A DNA stretch of 64,000 nucleotides from DATJFH01 sp035495815 (GTDB lineage: Bacteria; Acidobacteriota; Terriglobia; Bryobacterales; Bryobacteraceae). Location of the stretch: positions 1 through 64,000 of the forward strand of contig DATJFH010000346.1 of the NCBI GenBank assembly GCA_035495815.1. The letters are read 5' to 3'. The notes beneath the pieces are model-generated. The model saw only the letters and a list, made by a program, of their open reading frames with translations, ran no database searches and was not told the origin of the DNA. The position numbers and the translations under genes were made by a program. Of the stretch, positions 25,028-33,217 are shown piece after piece (the stretch's first letter is position 1; the number at the start of each line of letters is the position of its first letter).

Positions 25028-25151
25028 CCTTGCATCCCACGCAGCTTCTGGCGCGCCCGGGTTGCCGCTTTCTCTGAAAAACTGCAGAGAGTGCTGCCCG
25101 GAAGCCGGTGACGCCGGCGCAAGAAGCGGGACGAGTGATCGCATCCGGATC

Positions 25152-26249
25152 CTATTTCCGCACCGGGTACTTCTTTGTTACGCCGTTTCGGCTGTTGGTA
25201 ACCGAGAAGGAGCCGTCCGCCATCGCCGTCATCTGGATGAAGGGCACTTTCTCGCTGCGTTCGCCGGTGTTGGCCGCATACTCTTCCGGACCGTTGAAGC
25301 CCTTCTCGCCTCCGTCCCGGATATATTCGGTCTGCCACAGATCGAGCCCGTGAATCTCCCTCAACACCTGCATCGCCGCGGGGGTTCCGGCCTTGTGACC
25401 GAGCGACCCCATGCTCAGGAACGCCACCCGCGGATTCAGCCCGTGAACCTCCGCCGCCGAGCAGCAGGAGAGTCCATAGTAGTAGTCCCCCATTGCGCTG
25501 GGCATGCTCTGCGCGTGGTGCGTCACCAGGTACGCGTCCACCGCCCCGATCTTGTTTTCCGGACAGAACAGCGAGTTCGCCGTGTTCCAGGTGAGATCGC
25601 CGAGGTAGATGAAACGAAACTTGCCAAACCTCAGCGTAACGCCCACCGACTGCCCGTCTTCCGCGTCGTCCTCGCTGCGGCGATCCACGGTCGCGCAGGC
25701 GGCCGGCGCCGTGGCGCCTTTCACCAGCGGCTTCGCGATGACCTTGCCCTCCGCGCTGACTACGTCCACGTCCAGACCTTTGACCGGAATCTTGTCGCCG
25801 GCCTTGACTTTCAAGTGACGCGATTTGGCGCGCGCCTCCCGGTACTCGTCGAAGTTCTTGTCGTCGGCCTTGCTCATCCCCTCCCGGAACCAGGGTCCCC
25901 GATGGCGTTTCCACCATGCGTCGTCCTTGCCGTAAGTGACGCTCGTGCCGTGATCCACGAAGTTCACGATCTCCGTCCTCGGGGCCATGCGCCGGGCCGC
26001 TCCCATGTGATCGTCTTCGAAGTGGCTGATCACCAGGTAGTCGATCTTCCTGATCCCGTTCTGATCCATGAACGCCAGGATGCGATCGGCCGCGCGTGTC
26101 GGACCGGCGTCGAGCAGCATCGTCTCACCGGACGGAGCGGTCACGAAAGCCGCATTCCCGTGGCCGACGTCGACGAAGTAGAATTTCGCTGCATTCTCGG
26201 CGAAGAGGGGCGAAAACAGAGGCGCCAGCAGAAGCCATCCAGCCTTCAT
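25152..26249 (-). CDS. Secreted ComEC/Rec2-like MBL-fold metallo-hydrolase
   Basis: The 365-residue protein has a signal peptide (MKAGWLLLAPLFSPLFAE), then the ComEC-like metallo-beta-lactamase start FYFVDVGHGNAAFV and MLLDAGP, and the metal motif ISHFEDDHMGAA (His76-x-Glu78-x-Asp80-His81). Later metal-ligand regions are visible in IYLGDLTW and YLVTHHAQSMPSA. It has neither the ComEC membrane channel nor a competence domain, so it is a stand-alone periplasmic or secreted hydrolase. Related MBL enzymes cut phosphodiesters or lactones; the substrate is unknown. It converges on osmC with a 124-base gap. Confidence 0.85.
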   Translation of the reverse strand: MKAGWLLLAPLFSPLFAENAAKFYFVDVGHGNAAFVTAPSGETMLLDAGPTRAADRILAFMDQNGIRKIDYLVISHFEDDHMGAARRMAPRTEIVNFVDHGTSVTYGKDDAWWKRHRGPWFREGMSKADDKNFDEYREARAKSRHLKVKAGDKIPVKGLDVDVVSAEGKVIAKPLVKGATAPAACATVDRRSEDDAEDGQSVGVTLRFGKFRFIYLGDLTWNTANSLFCPENKIGAVDAYLVTHHAQSMPSAMGDYYYGLSCCSAAEVHGLNPRVAFLSMGSLGHKAGTPAAMQVLREIHGLDLWQTEYIRDGGEKGFNGPEEYAANTGERSEKVPFIQMTAMADGSFSVTNSRNGVTKKYPVRK

Positions 26250-26350
26250 GGCGCATCAGTATATCATCGGGGCGCGCGGCGTTTGAACACACCACGCCGC
26301 GGTCCGTTTCTGTCAATAGAAGTTCACGCTGTTTGCTACACTCGAGCCAA

Positions 26351-26719
26351 ATGGACGTCGAACGAACCATGGAATTCATCCTGCAGTCGCAGGCAAGGGC
26401 CGAGGCGCGGATGGAAAAGTCCGAGGCGCGGATGGAGAAGTCCGAGGCGCGGATGGAAAAGTCCGATGCGCGGATGGAGAAGTTCGACAAGCGCCTGGAG
26501 GCCATGCGCAAACTGGTGGAGACCGGCATGAGGATGGTGGTCAACAACCAGAAGAGCCTGGGCGGGTTGACCGTACAAGTGGGAGAGCAGATAGCCGCCC
26601 TCGCCATCAAGGTTGACGCCCTCACCGACGCCCAGCGCAGGAGCGATCGTAAGTTCGAGCGCTTCATGGACTCCCTGAACAAGCGGCGAACCAACAACGG
26701 CCACGGCCCGAAAAACTAG
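26351..26719 (+). CDS. Small heptad-repeat coiled-coil protein
   Basis: The 122-residue protein has no signal peptide. After MDVERTMEFILQSQ come four perfect or near-perfect heptads of the form SEARMEK (about residues 17-44), then a degenerate heptad FDKRLEA and a longer helix-rich part (KLVETGMRMVVNNQKSL and LAIKVDALTDAQRRSD), ending in a basic tail. It should form a charged coiled coil. No family with known function was recognised. ATG at 26351 is chosen as the first Met before the repeat; the frame is open upstream but lies across the neighbouring gene. It is divergent from the MBL hydrolase. Confidence 0.75.
   Translation: MDVERTMEFILQSQARAEARMEKSEARMEKSEARMEKSDARMEKFDKRLEAMRKLVETGMRMVVNNQKSLGGLTVQVGEQIAALAIKVDALTDAQRRSDRKFERFMDSLNKRRTNNGHGPKN
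26399..26482 (+). repeat. 21-bp tandem repeat, four copies
   Basis: Four consecutive 21-bp units at 26399, 26420, 26441 and 26462 encode the heptads. Copies 1 and 3 carry GAA at the Glu codon before Lys and copies 2 and 4 carry GAG, so the array looks like a doubled 42-bp unit. Being in frame, copy-number change would lengthen or shorten the coiled coil without a frameshift. Confidence 0.9.
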
Positions 26720-26731
26720 ACGATTCCCCTT

Positions 26732-27496
26732 CTACTTGAAATCTTTTGCGCAGCGGAAGCCGATATTCGGCCCGCGCTCCGTCGGACGCACCCAGCTCCG
26801 GTACGCGCAGGTCAGGTACTTCTCCACATCCGCCCACGAGCCGCCCCGCACTACCCGGTACTTGCCCTGTTCCGGCCCTTTGGGATTGGCTTCCGGCGCC
26901 TTCTCGTAATAACCGATGTCATACCAGTCCGCGCACCACTCCCACACGTTCCCGACGATGTCGTAAAGACCGAAGTAATTGGCCTTGCATTTCCCCACCG
27001 CCGCCGGACCCTCGATCCCGTTGAACCGCGCGTCCTCCGCCGACGGCTTGCGGTCCCCCCATGGATAGGTGGCCTTATCCACCGCTCCCCGGCAGGCGCG
27101 CTCCCACTCGGCTTCGGTCGGCAGCCGCTTACCCGCCCACTTGGCGTAGGCGGATGCGTCCTCCCAGTCCACCGCCGCCACCGGAAATTGCTCTTTGCCG
27201 GTCGGGACTTTCCCCTTCGGCCAGTTATAAGGAGGACGGTGTTCGGTGGCAGCCACGAATTCGGCGTACTGCGCGTTGGTGACTTCGAATTGGTCGAGGT
27301 AAAACGGGTCCACCCGGATCGCGCGCACCGGCCGGTCGTCCTTCATCAGCGCCGGCCACCATTTCAGATTGTCGTCGGGAAGCGCGTGCGAACGGCCGCG
27401 CAGAAATTCGCCGCCGGGTATGAAAACCATCCCCGGAGGCGCGGCGGCCAGGGAGCCTGTGATGAGAAGACTAGCCGTAAATAGTCGGGATCTCAT
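26732..27496 (-). CDS. Secreted SUMF1/formylglycine-generating-enzyme-like protein
   Basis: The 254-residue protein has a signal peptide (MRSRLFTASLLITGSLAA) and one FGE-sulfatase domain: MVFIPGGEFLRG, DQFEVTNAQYAEFV, AVDWEDASAYAKWAGKRLPT split by the usual turn, GNVWEWCADWY and VVRGGSW. The end reads LTCAYRSWVRPTERG then NIGFRCAKDF. True formylglycine-generating enzymes have two active-site cysteines shortly after the RGGSW motif; only the second equivalent is present (TCAYRS). It is therefore probably not a sulfatase-activating enzyme. ATG 27496 overlaps the upstream DUF1501 gene by 26 bases, so it is the last gene of that operon. Confidence 0.88.
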   Translation of the reverse strand: MRSRLFTASLLITGSLAAAPPGMVFIPGGEFLRGRSHALPDDNLKWWPALMKDDRPVRAIRVDPFYLDQFEVTNAQYAEFVAATEHRPPYNWPKGKVPTGKEQFPVAAVDWEDASAYAKWAGKRLPTEAEWERACRGAVDKATYPWGDRKPSAEDARFNGIEGPAAVGKCKANYFGLYDIVGNVWEWCADWYDIGYYEKAPEANPKGPEQGKYRVVRGGSWADVEKYLTCAYRSWVRPTERGPNIGFRCAKDFK

Positions 27497-28880
27497 CCGT
27501 AGGAATGTAGCCGTGAGGCCCAAGCGGATCGACGTACGGATAAGCCCTTCCGGACGGCGTATTGCGGATCTCCTTGCTCCAGTCGATGCCGAGCGCCGAG
27601 TACATCGTGGCCAGGATGTTCTCCATGCGCGGCTGCTCCTTGCTCTTCCAGCCCGTCTCCAGGCACTTCTCGCCGCCCGAATCCGTACGCCCGAGCAGCA
27701 GCCCGCCTTTTACCCCCGCCCCTGCGAACATGGCCGGATAGCACTTGTTGTAGTGGTCCCGGCCCGCCATGTTGTTCAGCGCTCCCGGCGTCCGTCCGAA
27801 TTCGCCCATCACCACCACCAGTGTCTCGTCCAGCAGCGTTTTCGACGGATTCGTCTTGGACCGCGTCGCAGCCAGGTCTTCCATCAGGCTCGACAGCGCC
27901 GGATCGAACTCCGAGCACAGCACGTAGTGGTTCGATTTGGCCTTGCGATCCCAGATCTGCACGTGGTGGTCCCATCCCGGGTGGCAGACGTGGATGTAAT
28001 GCGTGCCGGCGTCCTGCGCCAGCACGTTGCGAGCCAGGATACAGGAGATGCCGACCGGATTGTTCCCGTAGCGCTTGCGGTCTTCCTCGGCGATCTTGAA
28101 CGCGGCCGGCCAGCGGTTGTCGCTCAGCAGCCGGTGCGCCGTGTCGTAGAAATCGTCGTACCCCGCCATTTCCTTCCCGTAGGTGGAAATGCGGACCTTC
28201 TCCGCTTCCTTCAGCTCGCGCAGCAGCCGCCAGCGCTCTTCTAGCAGCTCGATCGCCTTCTCGTCGAGCGCGTTGCCTTTCACCGCCGCTTCGGGGTTGA
28301 TGTCCACCACCGAAAATCGCGGCGGCAGGAACCCGGTCGAGAGAGCCCCCGCCGCGCCCTTCTCCAGGTAGAACGACATGTAGGTCGGGAACGTGTCTTC
28401 CTTGCGCCGCCGCGGCTCCAGTTCCATCGCCACGACCGAGCCGATCGAGGGAATCTCGCGCGCGAAAGCTAGGTTCAGCTGGCGTCCGGTCTGCTGGTAA
28501 TACTGCGCGCGGAAATGCACCTCCTCGTGGCTCTGCATCGAGCGCAGGATCGCGAATTTGTCGAGGTGCTTCTCCAGCTTCGGAAAGAGCAGCTTCGAAA
28601 GATAAAGATCGTCCTTGATCTTGCGGACGTCCAGATCCTTGGGAGTCCCCGCCGTCTCCTTGAAGTCGAACCCTTCCACGTGGCTGATCGCCCCGGAGAT
28701 TTCGTAAAAAAGGACGTTCCGGGCATTTCCGCGCGGCTGAACCTTGGACGCCGCGCCTTCGGCCGCCCCCATCTTGAGCGGCCACACCGCTTCGGCGGAC
28801 GCTCCCAGCAACCCCAGTCCGCCCAGCTTGAGAAGCTCCCGCCGCGTCTGAAAAACTTCGCCTACGGTTTTCGTGTTCAT
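27471..28880 (-). CDS. DUF1501 domain protein with Tat signal
   Basis: The 469-residue protein begins with a twin-arginine signal (TRRELLKLGGLGLLGASAEA). The rest is a DUF1501 domain, a relative of the alkaline phosphatase/sulfatase fold: it includes an N-terminal segment on an internal HVEGFDFKETAG loop, VVVMGEFGRTPGALNN and GRDHYNKCYPAMFAGAGVKGG, which correspond to metal-site loops. It would be exported folded. DUF1501 genes nearly always follow DUF1549/DUF1553 genes, as here (10-base gap). The substrate is unknown. Confidence 0.92.
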   Translation of the reverse strand: MNTKTVGEVFQTRRELLKLGGLGLLGASAEAVWPLKMGAAEGAASKVQPRGNARNVLFYEISGAISHVEGFDFKETAGTPKDLDVRKIKDDLYLSKLLFPKLEKHLDKFAILRSMQSHEEVHFRAQYYQQTGRQLNLAFAREIPSIGSVVAMELEPRRRKEDTFPTYMSFYLEKGAAGALSTGFLPPRFSVVDINPEAAVKGNALDEKAIELLEERWRLLRELKEAEKVRISTYGKEMAGYDDFYDTAHRLLSDNRWPAAFKIAEEDRKRYGNNPVGISCILARNVLAQDAGTHYIHVCHPGWDHHVQIWDRKAKSNHYVLCSEFDPALSSLMEDLAATRSKTNPSKTLLDETLVVVMGEFGRTPGALNNMAGRDHYNKCYPAMFAGAGVKGGLLLGRTDSGGEKCLETGWKSKEQPRMENILATMYSALGIDWSKEIRNTPSGRAYPYVDPLGPHGYIPTDEIPTIYG

Positions 28881-28890
28881 TGCGCCACCC

Positions 28891-30741
28891 TCAGTGGTTG
28901 AAAAAGAACTCCACCTGGTTGATGAGCGCCCATTGCAGGTTCTGCGCTCCCTCTACGCGATTCTTTTCGATGGCCGCCAGCGCAACTTGTCTCTCGCCGC
29001 CTGAAGCCGGACGGGAAAGCGTCGCCAGGAACAGCTCGTCCACCACGCGTCCGTTGTCGGTTTTGTAGGTGTCGAGCAGCCGCTGCACCCGGCTGTCCTT
29101 GGCCGCCAGCACGCGGTCGTTGACCACCGGCGACTGCATCAGCAGGATCGGCTGCAGCGGTGAGCCCGTCAGCGCGTGAGGCGGATTGCTCCGGTTCGAT
29201 TGCCCGAACGTCTGCATGAAGTACTTGATGTCGCCCCCGCCCGAAGGACCGCTCAACTGCATCGACATCCCGACCTTCTCGCTGCCCGCCGTGAACGATC
29301 CCGGCCGGCTGGTGGCCAGCGCGATCGCATCGTGCAGCTCCTCGGCGCTCAGCATGCGGACGAACTTCCGCGCGAAGTAGCGGGTGTACGATTCCTTCCA
29401 CTCTCCCTCGAAACGAGCCGAAAGCTGGTAAGCGCTCGACCGGCATATCGTGGAAAGCAGATGCCGTATGCTGTAGCCGCTCGCCGTGAAATCCTTGGCC
29501 AGCGCTTCGAGCAGTTCCGGATGCGACGCCTGCAACTCCCACCCCGCCGGAACGTTCTTCGGATCGAGCCGGGCCAGGTCGAACTCGTCGAACGGCTCGA
29601 CGATGCCGAAGCCCATCAGCCGCGCCCAGAACAGGTTCACCGTGGCCCGCGCGAACTGCGGATTCGCCGTCAACAGCCTCCCCAGCTCCGCCCGCGGCTC
29701 CGCGCCGGGCTGCGGCTTCTCTCCGGTCAGGATAAACGCCGGATCGCTGGGACCCCCAAAACGCGGCACCCGTATCATGCTGGCGCCCTTGGTGTTGTAC
29801 CCGGGATTCTCGTCGTCGATCAGGAACTCGCCCGACTGCGGCTTGCCGTGCTCCCAATACATCAGATAGCGCGAGTTTCCGAGGAAGGAGGTGTTCCTGA
29901 AGAAGTCCGACCGCTTCTTCCCGCTCAACCAGACGTTGACTTTCTCCAGGTGGCCCTTGCCGTCATGGCAGGAGATACAGGAAAGATTGATCCCCAGAAA
30001 AGTCTTCCCGTACAGAATCGCCAGCTCGTCATCCGTGTCCAGCTGCTGCACCATTCCCAGATCGTTGCCATCGTCCGGCTGCGGCTTCCCCTGCACATGC
30101 TCGCGCGCGATTACGTTCGACGCCGCTGAAACATGGTTGCTCTTGGCCGAGGAGGCGATGATCGACCGCACCGTGTCGTCATAAGGACGGTCGACCCGCA
30201 GGTTCTCTTTCATCCAGTAATGGAACAGGTTCTGCCCGCGGCCCATCTTGCCGTTGGCGCGGAAGATGTCCATGAACGTGTAGGCCCACTTGTCGACGTA
30301 CGCCTCGCTCTCGAGCAGCCTGGCGATGGCCTTGTCGCGTTTGCCGGGATCCGGATCCGCGGCGAATGCCGTCACCTCCTGCGCCGCCGGAATCCGCCCC
30401 GTCAGGTCCAGCGTCACCCGCCGCAGGAATTCGATGTCCGACGTCAGCGCGGCGTGCGGCACCCCGTCGCGCGTCATTTTGCTGAAAATGTACTCGTCGA
30501 CAAAGTTACGCCGGACCACCGGCGTTTGCACCCCCTTCCCGCCGGGCAGAGTCGCGGCGACCCGCTCGGTCAAGGCGCCCGTGTTGTTCGCTTTCGGCGG
30601 CTGAAAGAGAGGAGCGTGAATCTCCGAGAACCGGTCTTGCGACATCGGTTCGACTTGCGCTTTCCGGGGCTGGCCGTCCCCTGCGCACAAAAGTGAGGCT
30701 GCGGCCAGAAGGCCGGCGCCGACGGGGGCGAAATGTCTCAT
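28891..30741 (-). CDS. DUF1549/DUF1553 domain protein with a haem-type CxxCH motif
   Basis: The 616-residue protein has a signal peptide, a DUF1549 region (about residues 65-300: VDEYIFSKMTRDGVPHA, FLRRVTLDLTGRIPA) and a DUF1553 region toward the C terminus (LTANPQFARATVNLFWARLMGFGIVEP split by turns, LLSTICRSSAYQLS). A CISCHDG motif near residue 252 could bind c-type haem, as in the PSCyt proteins of Planctomycetes. The start is supported by GGAGGG six bases before the ATG and a good promoter upstream. It is the first gene of a three-gene operon with DUF1501 and SUMF1. The function is unknown; the electron-transfer idea is inference. Confidence 0.92.
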   Translation of the reverse strand: MRHFAPVGAGLLAAASLLCAGDGQPRKAQVEPMSQDRFSEIHAPLFQPPKANNTGALTERVAATLPGGKGVQTPVVRRNFVDEYIFSKMTRDGVPHAALTSDIEFLRRVTLDLTGRIPAAQEVTAFAADPDPGKRDKAIARLLESEAYVDKWAYTFMDIFRANGKMGRGQNLFHYWMKENLRVDRPYDDTVRSIIASSAKSNHVSAASNVIAREHVQGKPQPDDGNDLGMVQQLDTDDELAILYGKTFLGINLSCISCHDGKGHLEKVNVWLSGKKRSDFFRNTSFLGNSRYLMYWEHGKPQSGEFLIDDENPGYNTKGASMIRVPRFGGPSDPAFILTGEKPQPGAEPRAELGRLLTANPQFARATVNLFWARLMGFGIVEPFDEFDLARLDPKNVPAGWELQASHPELLEALAKDFTASGYSIRHLLSTICRSSAYQLSARFEGEWKESYTRYFARKFVRMLSAEELHDAIALATSRPGSFTAGSEKVGMSMQLSGPSGGGDIKYFMQTFGQSNRSNPPHALTGSPLQPILLMQSPVVNDRVLAAKDSRVQRLLDTYKTDNGRVVDELFLATLSRPASGGERQVALAAIEKNRVEGAQNLQWALINQVEFFFNH

Positions 30742-30769
30742 TCCAATCCCTCCAACAGAAGGTGCCCTA

Positions 30770-30797
30770 ATTATATGACAAAGATGGAGCGATTCAA
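30770..30797 (-). promoter_or_regulatory. Sigma-70-type promoter of the DUF1549-DUF1501-SUMF1 operon
   Basis: On the minus strand, TTGAAT (30797-30792) and a perfect TATAAT (30775-30770) are separated by 16 bases. The start codon follows about 29 bases after the -10 box, with a GGAGGG ribosome binding site between. This AT-rich patch stands out in its GC-rich surroundings. Confidence 0.6.
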
Positions 30798-30900
30798 ACC
30801 CCCAAAAGCAGCGCCCAAGCCGGGACGCCCAAAACCGCCCCCCAAAAGCGCCGTTGTCGATCCGCCGCTTTGGCCACCGGGTCGAGCCCCGCAGGTTCGC

Positions 30901-32133
30901 TCAACTCACTTCGATGTCCCAACCGAACCCCGGCCTTTCCGACGGCCGAGTGTAGATCCCCTCCGGACCCCTGGTAATCTGGTAATCTTCCTCGAACCGC
31001 CGGTACACCTCCGGAGGACCGCCCGGCGCCGGCATGAACAGCTCCGCCCAGGGGCTGTTCGGCGTCGCCATGATGTAATGCACGCTGTCGAAATTTCCAC
31101 CGCCGTGCGGGATCACCGGAATGTCGTACGCCGCCGCCAGCGCCCCGATCCTTCGCAGCTCCGTCAGCCCCCCGCACCAGTGTATGTCCGGCTGCCAGAT
31201 TGCCGCCGACCGGTGCTCGAGCAGCTGCCGGAACCCGTAGCGCGTGTACTCGTGCTCTCCGGTCACGATCCGCGTCGACTTGATCTGCTGGTGCAAACGC
31301 CCGAAGCCTTCGTAGTCGTGCGGCTGCAGACACTCCTCCATCCAGTACACCCGGTAGGGAGCCGCCATGTCCGCCATTTCTAGCGTGTAGCGCTCGGTCC
31401 AGGCCATCCAGCAATCCAGCATGATCTCGCCGTCCGGACCCAGCAGATCGCGTGTCCGCTTGATCAGCGCCAGGTTCTTTTTCATCCCTTCCCGCCCGTC
31501 CGCCGGACCGTGGGGAATCGCCAGCTTCAGCTTCCTGTATCCGAACTTCAAATGCTGCTCCAGGTCGTTCCCCGTGCAGTAGGATACGATCCGGTTCTTG
31601 GTCTCGCCTCCGAGCAGCTTGTAAACCGGCATGCCGAGCGCGTTGCCGACCAGGTCCCACAGCGCCAGGTCCACCCCGCTGATCGCGTTGACCACCGTCC
31701 CCATCCGCCCGTAGTACATCGTCGACCGCCACAGGATGTCCCAGATCCGCTCGATATTGAACGGATCCTCGTTCAGCAGCAGCTTCACCAGGTGCTGCTC
31801 CACGATCTGCCCGCCGCCGATGCCGCCGGTCCCGTAACCCTTCACGCCCTTATCGGTCGAGATCTCCACCGTGAAGCCCCCCAGCTTGCCCGGGTCCGGC
31901 TGGAACAGCGACCGCGTAGCCTTGTACTCCGGGTAAATGGACATCGGGTTGGCCACTTCCACCCCGCTGGTCGACCAGGACCCCGGCGCCGGCTTGTACG
32001 CCGGAACCGGTCTTTTCGGACGGGTCTGCACCAGCCGGACGCCGGTAATCGTCATCTTGCTTGGCGCGGTCTGGAACGCCGGCAGCGGCAGCGCGGCCAC
32101 TGGGGCCAACTTCAGAAAATCTCGTCGCAGCAT
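30901..32133 (-). CDS. Exported enolase-superfamily protein resembling L-rhamnonate dehydratase
   Basis: The 410-residue protein begins with a twin-arginine-like signal (MLRRDFLKLAPVAALPLPAF). The rest follows E. coli RhmD closely: NPMSIYPEYKATRSLF, ISGVDLALWDLVGNALG, the KLKL catalytic-base region, metal ligands in MLDCWMAW, WMEECLQPHDYEGF and VTGEHEYTR, QPDIHWCGGLTE, and the catalytic His in PVIPHGGG. Family enzymes abstract the proton alpha to a carboxylate and dehydrate sugar acids. RhmD is cytoplasmic, so export is unusual. ATG 32133 is preferred over a GTG 18 bases earlier. It lies just upstream of the DUF1549 promoter and may be a separate unit. Confidence 0.85.
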   Translation of the reverse strand: MLRRDFLKLAPVAALPLPAFQTAPSKMTITGVRLVQTRPKRPVPAYKPAPGSWSTSGVEVANPMSIYPEYKATRSLFQPDPGKLGGFTVEISTDKGVKGYGTGGIGGGQIVEQHLVKLLLNEDPFNIERIWDILWRSTMYYGRMGTVVNAISGVDLALWDLVGNALGMPVYKLLGGETKNRIVSYCTGNDLEQHLKFGYRKLKLAIPHGPADGREGMKKNLALIKRTRDLLGPDGEIMLDCWMAWTERYTLEMADMAAPYRVYWMEECLQPHDYEGFGRLHQQIKSTRIVTGEHEYTRYGFRQLLEHRSAAIWQPDIHWCGGLTELRRIGALAAAYDIPVIPHGGGNFDSVHYIMATPNSPWAELFMPAPGGPPEVYRRFEEDYQITRGPEGIYTRPSERPGFGWDIEVS

Positions 32134-32235
32134 CACCCTGGCTTGTATCACAGCCGCCTTGCGGTTCGCAAATCAGCCGGCCACGCCGCCCGCTGCCCCG
32201 GAACAAAACCCGCGCGCTCTGCGTTGTTTCCTGAG

Positions 32236-33009
32236 ATGACGCTCACCCAAACCGTGCAAAAGATTTATTCCCGCGGCCGCCGCCCCGGACCGCGCGGATT
32301 CCTGGCCGAGTGGACTCTCACCGGTCTGCTGGTCTTCTTTGCCTCGACCACCCTGGTCCAGGCGTATGTGGTCCCCACCGGCTCCATGGAGGGCACGATC
32401 CTGATCGGCGACCATATGCTTGTCGACCGTCTGGCCTACTCCACTCCCGGGCCCTTCGGCTCGCCCCTGCTGCCCTACCGCGCCATCGGGCGCGGCGACA
32501 TCATCGCCTTCCGCTACCCCCTCGACCCTTCGCAGACGTACGTCAAGAGAGTCATCGGCGTCCCCGGCGACCGAATTCGCCTCGACAACCGGCAGGTGAT
32601 CCGGAACGGACAGCGGCTCGTCGAACCCTACGCGCGTCACATCGCCCGCCCACCCGACCGCTATCGCGATTTCTTTCCGCAGGCGCCGCCGCCGGGACTG
32701 CCCGCCGAAGCGAATGACATGCTCATCCGTCATTCGGCGGCCGGAGAAGTGATCGTCCCGCCCGGCGCGCTCTTCGCCATGGGCGACAACCGCGAGGACT
32801 CCTCCGACAGCCGCTATTGGGGCTTCGTTCCGCGGGAAAACGTGATCGGCAAGCCCCTGCTCGTTTACTGGTCGTTCGACGCCCCCACCGCGGACCTGAT
32901 CGAATGGAACGTCCCGCACCTGTTCGACGTGGCCCTTCATTTCTTCGACAAAACCCGCTGGGAGCGCACCTTCCTGGTCCCCCGTTCGCAGCCGGCGGAG
33001 GTGGAATGA
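32236..33009 (+). CDS. lepB: Signal peptidase I
   Basis: The 257-residue protein has one N-terminal membrane helix (about residues 26-45), then the catalytic serine in PTGSMEGTILIGD (Ser50), the catalytic lysine in TYVKRVIGVPGDRI (Lys104) and box E MGDNREDSSDSRYWGFVP. It removes signal peptides from secreted proteins at the outer face of the inner membrane. ATG 32236 is the first in frame before the helix; the frame is open far upstream but lies antisense to the enolase-like gene. It is coupled to the next small gene by an ATGA overlap. Other leader peptidases may exist elsewhere. Confidence 0.94.
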   Translation: MTLTQTVQKIYSRGRRPGPRGFLAEWTLTGLLVFFASTTLVQAYVVPTGSMEGTILIGDHMLVDRLAYSTPGPFGSPLLPYRAIGRGDIIAFRYPLDPSQTYVKRVIGVPGDRIRLDNRQVIRNGQRLVEPYARHIARPPDRYRDFFPQAPPPGLPAEANDMLIRHSAAGEVIVPPGALFAMGDNREDSSDSRYWGFVPRENVIGKPLLVYWSFDAPTADLIEWNVPHLFDVALHFFDKTRWERTFLVPRSQPAEVE

Positions 33010-33179
33010 TGGGACACTTCGGCTATACCTTGTTGCTCGCTGCCGCGCTTTCCGCCGTCTTCGCGCTGGTCGACCGCACCTCCGGCAGTGACCGTCTGTA
33101 TCGCGGTCTTTACGTCTTCGGCGGCTTCCTGCTGGCTGTTTTCGGCATCGGCTGGTCCATGTACCTGATCAACCCGTAA
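33006..33179 (+). CDS. Small two-helix membrane protein
   Basis: The 57-residue product (56 if the second ATG at 33009 is used) has two hydrophobic segments, FGYTLLLAAALSAVFALV and LYVFGGFLLAVFGIGWSMYLI, joined by a charged loop. No family was recognised. GGAGG precedes the ATGs, with better spacing to the second. The first ATG overlaps the lepB stop as ATGA, so it is translated with signal peptidase I. It could assist membrane or secretion functions, but this rests on position alone. Confidence 0.7.
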   Translation: MMGHFGYTLLLAAALSAVFALVDRTSGSDRLYRGLYVFGGFLLAVFGIGWSMYLINP

Positions 33180-33217
33180 AGACCGGCGCGGGAAGTGTCG
33201 ATTACCGGATTTCAGCC

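Noticed and set aside
25090..25130. Possible cobalamin riboswitch, because of GGAAGCCGGTGACGCCGGCGC followed by CGGGAC
   Set aside because: The segment lies between two convergent gene ends, has no downstream gene on its strand, and lacks the rest of the B12-box architecture.
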